A stretch of 58,275 bases of DNA from Welwitschia mirabilis (taxonomy: Eukaryota; Gnetophyta; Gnetopsida; Welwitschiales): NCBI GenBank assembly GCA_051453625.1, contig JBOZIK010000001.1:128769227-128827501 (forward strand), written 5' to 3'. The position numbers and the translations under genes were made by a program. Of this stretch, positions 11,592 to 21,420 are shown in pieces. The notes beneath the pieces were generated by a model. That model was not told the DNA's origin, made no database searches, and was given only the letters and a program-made list of their open reading frames with translations. How positions within the stretch are numbered: position 1 is the first letter of the stretch; every line of letters starts with the position of its first letter.

Positions 11592-13871
11592 CATTCTTCT
11601 CAAGTTGTCCCAAACTAATGAGACTATACCCAATGTTGGGTACATAAAACACATCTTTTATGATAAATGTCTTTCCCTCACTTATTTTGAGTTGAATATC
11701 ACCAATTCCAACAATCTCTCCGCTTGCACCACCTCCAGAATTAACACGACCACCATTGCTTGGCTTTGACAAGTTAACAAATGCATCTCTTTGATCAGTC
11801 ATATGGTGGGAACCACCATCAAACACCCTTTCAATTTGACTTGAAGAATATAAGGCCTTCTCATGATGTGTTATTGCAATAAAATTATATTCTTGGTTGT
11901 CTTCTTTGTTTCTTGCAACATGACCAGCATTGTCTTTGTTTTCTTGATCATTTTTCACATTATCTTCTTCAGCCAAATACATTCCATTTTCCTCATCTCT
12001 CATTTCTTATTCTACAATCTCTTACTTTATGATTAAACTTCTTGCAATGGTAGCAATATATCCTTGTTTTACCATGAGCATGTTGATTATTTTGGTCACT
12101 CTTATTTCCTTCACTTTGCTGGTTTAGCCTGTCATTATTGCCTTGAGAGGATCCTGTGCCTCTTCCTGTGCCTCTTCCATATCCACCTCTTCCTCTTCCA
12201 CCATAATATGATTCCTTTCTTGATTCTTGGTTTTCAGCCTTTAACTTGATGGAATTACTTGACATTTCTTGAGGTTTAAGGGTGTATGCAGCTTGGATAA
12301 GTCTCCATGTGAGTTATTCTATAGTGAGAGTATGAAGGTCTAACATATTACTCAACATGATAGAGGTGTTTGTAAACATGGGTGCTAGAGACCTTAATAC
12401 TTTAAGTGCTACATCATTTATGGTAACTTTATGATCAGAACTTTGCCATTTTCTTACTAAATCTTTTACTCTTTCAATATATTGCTTAACACTTCTTCCT
12501 CCCCCATTTTGATATTTTAATATTTAGCCCTCAAGTTTGGGAATGTAATGGCTTGAACATTCTTATGCCCAAGATGGATATCATCTAATCTATCCCCTCC
12601 TTTCTTTCCACTAGTAAATTGGGCCATTTTTTTGACTTCTTCATTGTTAAATGTGTTAACGATTATGGACGTCATCTTAAAGTCATCTTGCCTTTTCTTC
12701 TTTTGTGCTTTTCTTTCATTATCATCCTTGGGTGGCTTTAATTCTTCAACATCATTGTAGGCACAATACCACAAGTCACATGACTTAATGTGAAAGGTTT
12801 AATAACCCATGTGTTTTTTTTTGGTAACTTTTTAACTTAATAAATCAAGACTTTAGAATGACTCTAGTATAAATTGGTGTTTCACAATAATTCCCAATGT
12901 ACAAAAGAAGAGATTTGATAAAGGGCCTTTTCACAAAAGGGTTATGCATCTTAAACATTGATGTAGTTCTTGTTGGCTTTCGAATCTTCAATGTACTCTT
13001 CACTGCTTCTTTCACATAAAAATCAACTGAGTTCGCTTTCTCTATTTAGACTGGAGCCTATCTTATGGTCAATCTCTTCTGACAATGCAACTCCTTTGGC
13101 ATTCAGTATTCTTTCTATAATGATGTTTATTGTCTGCGTTTCTTCTTGAGTGATTCTCTTTTCCAGCAATCTCTTCTATTGCGTCTGTAGTCTCTTGATA
13201 GTCTTGGCATCTACGCTTTTCATCTCTGCATCTTGAGTGGTAGATGTTTATTTCCCTCTTTTTCTGATGCAGAATTTTGGTGGTCTTCTCTTCCTTGTAG
13301 ACTCTGCTGCCTCTTTATGAGGCCTTTAGGATTGCTCCCTTTTCTTCTTTGCTTTGCAATTTGATGCAGGTCTTTTGCTGCATTCCTTTCTCTATTTCCA
13401 TTCTCTTAAAGCAACCTAGTTTTGATCACTTCCTTGAATTTTTTTTTTTAAAGGTATTCCTTGTGTTGGCTCTGATATTAGTTAAAAGAAGTTATATTTC
13501 CAATATTTGATATACACAATGGTCAAGGGTCATTGAACACAGGGAATAACACTTAATTAAGTAAAACAGTAAATTTCTGAAATATACAAGTAATTGGGTG
13601 ATGTTCTTAAAGGGTCTAACGCTTCTCTTCTTTAATGGATTCCTTAAATATCTTACTCCCATTTCTTTTGTTCTTGCCTAGGATGGGACCTTCTTTATTG
13701 TTCTTGTACTTGATTGAAATTGCTTTTTTAATTCATAATGAAATGGATGGATGCGTTCTTCTATTTATATTTCTTGAAAAGGTGAGGAAATCATAATGGA
13801 GGGACATGTTTTTTCAACTCTCCTTCAATTTTTCTTTAATTTGTGTAACTAAAATGTCACATCTACTATCA
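11592..13871 (-). mobile_element. 5' part of a second copy of the same Copia family (X2): protease, gag, leader
   Basis: After the 100-N gap the sequence starts again inside the protease, repeating 10690-11490 at roughly 92% identity by eye. Order right to left: 5' LTR (13871-13483), primer site, leader (about 13465-12780), gag N-terminal part (12774-12517), gag zinc knuckle CYHCKKFNHKVRDC (about 12060-12020), protease (about 11840-11592). The protease active site is altered here (FDGGSHHMT in place of FDSGCSHHMT). A single element cannot contain protease-gag twice in this order, so this is a separate copy, probably a misplaced contig (see findings). Confidence 0.8.
13466..13871 (-). repeat. 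5' LTR of Copia copy X2 and its tRNA primer-binding site
   Basis: The 389-bp LTR at 13483-13871 matches 7274-7662. Immediately inside it, 13466-13480 reads on the - strand TAATATCAGAGCCAA, a near match to the plant initiator tRNA-Met primer site TGGTATCAGAGCCA. On the outer side the DNA passes directly into another Copia family (13872 onward). Confidence 0.85.
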
Positions 13872-14933
13872 GGTTATGCTTAAGACCATTTACTAAATAC
13901 ACATCATGAATCGCGGAGTGATATTCATTTGTAACAATAAACCCCTTACCAACAATGTGTCCTTTGCTGTTATCACCAAAGATCACTTCTCCTCCATCAT
14001 AATCTTGGAAGAAGGCTAACAAGCTTTTGTCCCTGGTCATGTGTAGAGAGCACCTGCTATCCAAATACCATTTTGTGGTTTCTTGAACTTTGCAACATGG
14101 GCAAATAAGGACTTTATAGAATCTTTCCTTACCCATTGCCAATTGCTTTTTCGAGCTTTAGATTTAGATGGTATAGTCTTAAGTTATAATTATATACAAA
14201 ATACTGGGATTTTTTGTAAGGCAGTCAAATTGAATATGACCGTATTCTTCACAGTAGAAGCATTTAAGACTAGTGCTTTCAAAGGAGCGATACTTAACCC
14301 TTGACTCAAAGAAATTTTGAGAAGAGAACATACCAGAAGATGTTTTGATTTCAGATTTATCATTTGGTGTCCTCCCTTTTTCCAAGAGGTGGTTCAAATT
14401 CTCCTTTCCATTTGCAAGGCATTCGGCCATTTTGTTGGCTTGATCTAATTCTTTGGAACCTTTTCTATAGCATCTTTTAGTTTTACTTCTAATTCACCTA
14501 CCTTTTTTTTTAGATGTAGGTTTTTCTTTCCAATCAGAAGATTTACATGATATAATTTCTCATAGGCAAGAGTTATGTTTTAATCATCGCTTTGATAATC
14601 ATTTTCCTCATTTTTATCAACAATAGTCATAATCTAGAGAATCACATACCTCTTCAACTACTGAGATTAGCCCGAAATTGATATATCCGTCATCCTTGCT
14701 TGACTAAGAACCTGTATGATTGTCTACCTCTTTATCATCCCAAATGGCTTTCAGGTTCCTCTTTCCTTTGTTTTTGCTTAGCTTTTCCTTCCTTTTGTTA
14801 GCACATTAAGAGGTCATATGACCATACCCCTTACTTTCATAGCTTTGTTTGGAGCTAGAAGAGTTCTTACCTTTGTCCATATCTTGTTTGAAGGATTGTC
14901 TTGAAGATCTTCCTCTTTTCTTTTTAAGGAAAT
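13872..14933 (-). pseudogene. SIRE-type Copia gag-protease fragment
   Basis: Right to left: a gag tail with a degenerate first zinc knuckle (YESKGYGHMTS, Cys residues lost, about 14865-14810), a KRKEKLSKNKGK-like basic stretch, an acidic stretch, a second zinc knuckle CFYCEEYGHIQFDC (about 14260-14215), and a protease start (14142-13872) with KWYLDSRCSLHMTRD. The catalytic DSG triplet has become DSR. The frame ends abruptly in VNGLKHNL where LTR X2 begins. Two knuckles with a charged linker before the protease are typical of the SIRE/Sirevirus branch. It belongs to a different family from X1/X2. Confidence 0.75.
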
Positions 14934-15033
14934 NNNNNNNNNNNNNNNNNNNNNNNNNNNNNNNNNNNNNNNNNNNNNNNNNNNNNNNNNNNNNNNNNNN
15001 NNNNNNNNNNNNNNNNNNNNNNNNNNNNNNNNN

Positions 15034-15088
15034 GATCTCCTTTAATTTTCCTTTACTTTGTGTGACTAAAATGTCACATCTCCCATCA
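15034..15088 (-). repeat. Outer end of the 5' LTR of Copia element X1
   Basis: These 55 bases match the end of the 3' LTR (7608-7662) with about three differences and match LTR X2 less well. They end in CATCTCCCATCA and are followed by GTTTC (15089-15093), identical to the five bases before the other LTR of X1 (7269-7273). This is the expected 5-bp target duplication. Confidence 0.85.
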
Positions 15089-15093
15089 GTTTC

Positions 15094-16695
15094 CAACCCT
15101 CTTAAGGTCATAGAAGATGTTGTGTGTCTAATTGATATCTTAAAAGTTTACAAGGTAATGATTAAAAAAAAAAAAAAAAGGAAATTAGTGATTACATGTA
15201 GAGAGTGAACTTGTTTTGACTCCTTTGACATGCCAACATGTGAGTCAAATCTTAGGATCATTAAGTTTTACCCCTGTGACTTGGTCTTCAATTCATCAAA
15301 CTTGAAAAAGCCACAATCTCTATTACTTGTTGAGCCATGCTACTTCGGACCTTAGTTTTCAAAAGTGGTGGGTCAAGAAATTGAAAATCACTTAATCTAA
15401 TCAAACTAGAATAATTGAAACTACTCAGGTGCAAATCAAATAGCTATTGTAGAGTCACATCCATTTATAAGAAAATAGGACATAAAAGTTCTTCAAGAAT
15501 AACTATAATAGGAGATACTCCTATTAAATTATCTAATTTAAATTTTATGAAGTATGATTCCACTCCACTTTGATTGTATATTATGTGAAAATGTGCTAAT
15601 AACTATGAATCAAAGAGTTAAAATTAATTGTGCATGTGCTAGTGGGCTATTCCTTTGGATTCTAGACGCTTATAGATGGACCTATTTTGTGGATGTGTAT
15701 GGGTACAAGATGTCTCTGCCTTAGATATTTGAGCCTGCATCTCATTTAGAATCTTAGATTCCACCTCTACATCCCTCTCAAGGTCAAATTTAGAAGGTTG
15801 ATAGTCATCAACACCCTATTTATCTGAGATAGTTAAGATATCTCATGTGGCAGAGGTTTGTTACCTACATTAATGTGGCACCTCCTTGTCATCATGACAT
15901 GTTGCATGTGTGCTAAGAACATAGCCTATAGCAACAATAGCACCAACTGGGTTCTAGGATAGGCTCTATAGGGTTGTTTCTTAATGCATCGCTAGATTCC
16001 AAAATGTTTAAATCTATAAATAATTAAAAAATAAAAGGGGAGGACTCTCTTCTCTTTATAGAAAGAAGGCCTAAACAATGCCCTAAGAGGAGCTATCATC
16101 TATGGAAAAGGTTTGTTTGGCACAATGTTGGGCTAGGTTACAATCCCTTTTTTATCTCTCTCTCCCCCGCCCCCCGTTTCTCCTTTTTTGGTTAAACATA
16201 ACTATAAAATGGAATAACACTAAAAGCAATTATAAAATATGAATATTTAAAAAATAACAAAAAATGTTGCTTGCTAGAAATTTTATGTAGCACTTAAGAG
16301 AGGAATTTTTCCCCTCTTAAAAAAATTTAAAAGATTAGGTTTTAATTATGAATGAAAATGATTATCATTTTGAATCCTTATCTATTGCATTTAATAGAAT
16401 AAGGAACTCCAATTAGAAAAGGACATATCATCTTCTTATGTCAAGGAAAGAACTCATATTCCTAAGTGTCATTGATAGCTCACTCATGTAACTCAAAAAG
16501 GGTTCCATCCTATGTTCAAAGGACAATTTGCCACCAACGGGAGGCCTTTCAAGGATTTAATAGGAAATTGAAGTGCAACTCTTCCTTTCTACTAGTTTAA
16601 CACCCATTGAAAACTTAGGCACTAGTTGAATTGACATCCGCCCTATAGACAAGATTGCTTGGCAAGAGGAATTGTTAAGGACTTGCTTGGGAATT
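15094..16695. other. Stretch without recognisable features
   Basis: No supported gene or repeat pair. It contains a poly-A run (about 15164-15179) and a pyrimidine-rich stretch at about 16155-16185. It is probably old, decayed transposon sequence within the upstream VPS34 intron, but I could not assign it. Confidence 0.4.
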
Positions 16696-16703
16696 GGTTG
16701 GAC

Positions 16704-17866
16704 TGGTGTTGCAAGAGTCGCAGAGTCTTTGCGAGTACTCCTAGAGCTCCAAGTCTCTGAAGACTCACAAATCAATGTGCTTGAAACTTGTCAAGTCCAA
16801 GTCTGCTTGCAAAACCAGCAAATCTTTGTGAGAGTTGCAAGACAATGAGTCTATTTGAGTCTCACTCAGTCTGCATGGTTGAAGGGGAGGAGGAAATCAG
16901 ATTGGAAAAGAAGGAAAAAAAGGAAAGAGAAAAAACACTTTTTTAGAGATATTTGGTGGGGCTAGCAACATTTTAGACTTTAAGAAACCCTTTCTCCTCT
17001 ATTGTAACATAAATTTCACTCATTTTGGGTTGGAGAGAAGTTTTTAGAGTGTAAGTTAACCTGTCAACTGCAAATAGTAAAATTGACAAGTCTATTTTTC
17101 TCACTTTAGTGTGTATTTATTGTTGCTTTTCGGCATGAGAAGAGTGTTTTAGAGAAGAGTGCACCGATAATACAGCTTGATGCTATTCATCTTGTTCCTC
17201 CAGTATCTTTAGATGATGATTCTCCACTTTACATTGAGGGGTGAGAGCCGTTTACTCCCGTAAAGCCTATGCATGATGAGGAACTAGGACCTTCAAAAGC
17301 TACAGAGTGAAGAGCATGGATTTAGCCTTTTTCGTATTTTTGATTAGGAATTAAATCATGATGAGGAATTAAATCATCTAATGATGATGATGAAGAAGAA
17401 ATTGAGGATGAAGACTCTGATGAAACATATTTTGAATAGAGTGAAGAGCATGGATTTAGCCTTTTTCGTATTTTTGATTTGTGATGGACACTCAGGAAAT
17501 GTTGATACCAGTCTAGCTAGCTTTTTTATGTAACTATTGGTATATCACTGTTGGAACGTTTGATTTGTACTTTAGTGTTCTATGTTCAAAATTATAAAAA
17601 TATTGTCTGCGATTATGGTTTACAAAACATTTCTGTAAAACATGTCAATGCATCATACATTTTACACTTACATGTTTGACTGCAGTGTAGAAAGTCTAAA
17701 AATGTCATTGAAATCCTTGAAATTGTATTTAAAATGCTAAAAAAATGGCTCTTTAGTGAGTCTTTTTGACTTTTGAGTTTGTATAGAATCAGCTCCAGAG
17801 TTGAGCCGAGTCATGACTTGTTCCCATTAGCCGAGTTGGGTGGCAGGTCTGAGTCTTGCAACACTA
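16704..17866. mobile_element. Non-autonomous hAT element with perfect 8-bp target duplication
   Basis: The ends are inverted repeats TGGTGTTGCAAGAGTC (16704) and, reverse-complemented, TAGTGTTGCAAGACTC (ending 17866), matching at 14 of 16 positions. The flanking 8-mers are identical: GGTTGGAC at 16696-16703 and 17867-17874, the hallmark length for hAT. GAGTC/GACTC motifs crowd both ends (16715-16870, 17755-17860). Inside, about 17160-17440 encodes an acidic tail (DEEEIEDEDSDETYFE) like hAT transposase C-termini. This suggests an internally deleted derivative, 1163 bp long, needing transposase from elsewhere. A 42-bp perfect direct repeat (17304-17345, 17438-17479) sits in it. Confidence 0.9.
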
Positions 17867-18145
17867 GGTTGGACTAAATCTTTCTAGCCCTAGGGACAAA
17901 AACCTACAAAACATCCATCTCAAATGACATTAACAACCATTGTCACGACAACCTATTGATGGTTAACATGATACCCATAAAATGGGAGAGTCCTCAAGAC
18001 TTTTCAGCTTCATAGGTATGCTTCTTACTTTTCAAATAAGGAATAAGCAAGTGCTTTCAAATCCCAAAGAAAATGAGCGAAGGGAGTTTTATTTACTCAA
18101 TTGCAGAATTGCATTAATTACAATGGCAATATCAATGGAAAAGGA

Positions 18146-18458
18146 TGTCGGGTATGTGTTCCACATGCCTAGTCCAACAAGTGGGTAAATATAAAGGGTT
18201 CCAATTTCCACCTAAGTCATGGCTTTCGGTGTGATGGTAAAGGGCCTAACAATTGGTATCAGAGCCATGGTTGTTGGCTGGTCTTGGGTTTGAGTCTCCT
18301 CGGTGGCTTCTTGGTTCATGTGAGCACTTGGCATGTGGATCGAGGGGGAGATTGTTGGGTATGTGCTCCACATGCCCAGCTTGACAAGTGGGTAAATATA
18401 AAGGGTTCCAATTTCCACCTAAGTCATGGCCTCTAGTGCGATGGTAAAGGGCCCAACA
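18146..18458 (+). mobile_element. Complete TRIM/SMART-like miniature LTR retrotransposon (313 bp)
   Basis: Two 106-bp LTRs (18146-18251, 18353-18458) begin TGT(C/T)GGG and end CC(T/C)AACA. The primer-binding site TGGTATCAGAGCCATGG (18254-18270) matches initiator tRNA-Met and lies two bases inside the first LTR. The polypurine tract CGAGGGGGAGAT (18341-18352) directly precedes the second. Target duplications are identical: AAGGA at 18141-18145 and 18459-18463. The 101-bp interior has no coding capacity, so movement would depend on proteins of a larger element. The LTRs differ at 13 of 106 positions, all transitions, with no indels. TRIMs and SMARTs are known plant classes; the family is not one I recognise. 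Confidence 0.95.
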
Positions 18459-18864
18459 AAGGAAAGGTAGTCAGAGAACAAAAATATTAGAAAGAAAAGA
18501 TAAAGGAGTAGCCAGATCAATTAAAAGTAGGAGAGGATTTAGCATCTTCATGCTTTTCTTTAGAAGACCAATTGAAAATAAAGACGATCAAAGGGCCTAG
18601 AAAGGAAACAAAAACTCGTAGGCGAATCAGTGTAAAGTAGGAGAGGGTGGTGCATCCTCATCATACGTTTCTCTATAAGATTGTACTATGGCTTTGACGT
18701 TGGTGTCTTCCATCATTTCATCATTATCAATGAGAGGGAGCACATCTGGTCGAAGTATGGTTTAGAGATCAAATTTGCATACATTTAGTAATTTCTACAT
18801 TGGACTCACCATAAGAGAGATGATCTTTCTATTTTCTCTTTTCACTTCTTGAATATGTAAAAGG

Positions 18865-21420
18865 TGAAGGTTGCAAAGCCTGAATTTACACAGCAAGAAA
18901 TATCTGGCAAGTAGGGGAAAAGATAAAGCATGAAAAAATCAGCCCATCATCTTCATGCATTCAATTCAATATATACTTGAATACATACTAACAATAGAGA
19001 ATTTGATTGGATCCTTGATAATTGGATCAAATCCTTTCATTTAGAAAACATTAACAAACAAACCTAATACATAATAACATGTAGGCATTCCTATTGTGTT
19101 GTTTTATTTAAATAAAAAAACATAGTTTGCACAAACCTCCCTATGATGTTAAATCAAGAATGATTTAACATCACACATAAGAAATGCTAGTAAAGTTTGA
19201 AATATAATCTGGTGATTATCTTGGAACAAACTTGGAACATTGCTTGGAACAATGATCCGGGGACTACCAGGACAAATAAGTGGGAACAATAATCTAGAGT
19301 GTGCGAGGACACATAACTAGGAACAATAATCTAGAGAGTGTCAGGACACGTATTAGAGGCCACCAACAACTTCTTCAGTAGAATTTGAATCTATGTCATT
19401 TTCTTGAGTGGATTGTTCCACAAGTAAAGCTTGTGTGTTTTGCTTTTTCAAGTTTCCATTGAGAAGATCCCTAGACCTTTGATAGCAATTTATAGCTGTA
19501 TGTCCTTCCTTTTGACAATAAAAGCATTTTCCTCCTCTTAAATTTTGTTTTTGATTTCTCTTAGCAACTAAAGCATTGCTTTGATCCTCATCTTGATCCA
19601 TTTTCTTAGCCTCCTCAAGCAGTTTAGAAATTGTGCTTTCAAGAGTGCATGAAATTTTCTTCAAAGTGACTACAATATACTTGTACTGTGTAGAAGGCTA
19701 CTTAACAAAATTGCTTTGGCATCATCATCATCAACCTTTGCATTTACCGTTTCAAGCTGTGTTAATAGAGATTTAAAATAGTTGATGTGTTGATTCATGT
19801 CACCATTTTCTTTCAATTTCAAGCTATACAATTGATGCTTGAGATTTTGTTTTGCTTCACTACCGCTTAAACCAAATAGTCTGTTTAAGTCATCCCATAC
19901 CTCCTTTGAAGTTTTGCTTAGATCAATGTGATGAAGATAAATGTCTTCTAGACCAAGTCCAATAAGAGAAAGTGCTTCTTGGTCATTTTCTTCCCATTCA
20001 TCAATCTTATTAGGACCTTGTGGCTTTGCTACTTCGCCACTTGTAAATTTCAATATACCTTTATTAATTAATAATAGTTGCATTTTGACGTGCCATGCAT
20101 GGAAGTTTTTGCCATTAAATTTTTCTATCTCCTTTCCCATGTCTTCTTCTTAGCAGATTTTCACCAATCTAAACTTGTAATAAGCCCTCCCTCCAACACA
20201 ATTCTCTCTCCTCACCCCCTTCACACAATAACATTTTATTAACCCTCCTTTTTTTTTAATATACAAATCAAAGGCATTTGTTGCCTTAATTATCAAGGGC
20301 CAAAAGAGGATGAAAGGAGGGAAATATAACAAGGTTGGGTATGGGCTTTTGAAGAGGTATACAAATGCAATACAGATTGCACATACTTATTATTTGCAAC
20401 AAGTTCTTCAGTCTTTACAACTAGAAGGCTGATTGTGCAAAGTTGTCTTCCTTATGGGGTTGCAGGAATTAAATTGCAGCAGTTTTAAAACATCAAACAG
20501 TGTAAATTTCAGACAGCGTTCTGACAGTGCCATAAGAACGTTCTTGGCAGTGTTCTTTTTCAGCGGCAATGAAGTAATATGGCAGCGTAGACCGTTTTGA
20601 ATTTTTTTTCTTTGGCAGTCAATCCTTTGCACATGTTCTTCTATTTCTTTCACTCTCCTCCTCTCTGCAATACCGCTTGCAGAGCCTGCCTCAACACAAT
20701 TGAGAAAAACAAAGAGGTCTGCAATTAAAACATGGAGAAGAAAACGCCAATGCTGGAGATACTTTCTGCAGGATCGAAAAGTGTTTGTCGTTGCGTGGCC
20801 GATCCTCTACACCTTGACACATCTCATTTTCATCCGTTTTCAGTAGTTGCACATCCGTTTTCGGCAGTTGCAGAAGCGTACTGTCTTCACAGGATTGAAC
20901 GTGATCCTTTAGCCAGGTTACATATTGCCATTCTCCTGCGAATTTCTTAACAAGGAATCCGAAGCCAAATCTACGCAATCAGAAAATAAATCGATGGAGT
21001 CGTTATTTAAATGCTGAGAGCCTACGAACTTGAAGCCCAATCCGAATGCCCTGGGATCAAGGAATGGCGGGAGTGCTAATTTAATTGCCTCAATGTGTAT
21101 TTGCACATAATCTGAGGCTAGCGGTAAAGCCAATCCTCAGTTGGCTCTGATACTAATTGAAGGTTGCAGAGCCTGAATTTACATAGCAAGAAATATCTGG
21201 CAAGTGGGCGAAAAGATAAAGCATGAGAAAATCAGCCCATCATCTTCATTCATCCAATTCAATATATACTTGAATACATACTAACAATAGAGGATTTTAT
21301 CGGATCCCTGATAATTGGACCAAATCCTTTCGTTTAGAAAACATTAACAAACAAATCTAATAAAGAACAACACGTAGGCATTCCTATTGTGTCGTTTTAT
21401 TTAGATAAAAATACATAGTT
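18865..21420 (-). mobile_element. Gag-only LTR retroelement (TR-GAG-like)
   Basis: LTRs of about 265 bp lie at 18865-19133 (3') and 21158-21420 (5', outer end approximate). Both begin on + with TGAAGGTTGC and run in parallel to CATAGTT. The primer site lies just inside the 5' LTR (21141-21157; - strand ATTAGTATCAGAGCCAA). A polypurine tract (- strand ATAGGGAGG, about 19136-19144) precedes the 3' LTR. The interior of about 2 kb codes only for gag (19353-20140); no protease, integrase or RT is present and no gap interrupts it. The left flank is AAAGG, but a matching right duplication is not clear. Confidence 0.85.
19353..20140 (-). pseudogene. Copia-type Gag with zinc knuckle, one frameshift
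   Basis: The frame opens at 20140 (MGKEIEKFNGKNFHAW) and carries the retrotransposon Gag signature: WHVKMQLLL near residue 15, then DLSKTSKEVWDDLNRLF, LKHQLYSLKLKENGDMNQHI and a DDDAKAILLSSLL segment (UBN2/Retrotran_gag type). It stops at 19670. The protein continues in another frame from 19664 (ISCTLESTISKLLEEAKK) to the knuckle CFYCQKEGHTAINC near 19540-19500 and ends at 19353. A small indel near 19665 therefore separates capsid from nucleocapsid. Gag packages element RNA into particles. It is the only gene of the surrounding element. Confidence 0.85.

Noticed and set aside
13871-13876. Simple insertion of Copia X1/X2 into the SIRE fragment with target duplication GGTTA
   Set aside because: The SIRE sequence does not continue on the other side and GGTTA is not found at 7269-7273; the GTTTC pair defines X1 instead.
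17982-18188. 68-codon + strand frame
   Set aside because: It runs into the miniature LTR element and resembles no known protein.
18254-18270. tRNA-Met-like sequence
   Set aside because: Only the 3' end complement is present, directly inside an LTR, so it is a primer-binding site and not a tRNA gene. The same applies at 13466, 21141, 29262 and 45132.
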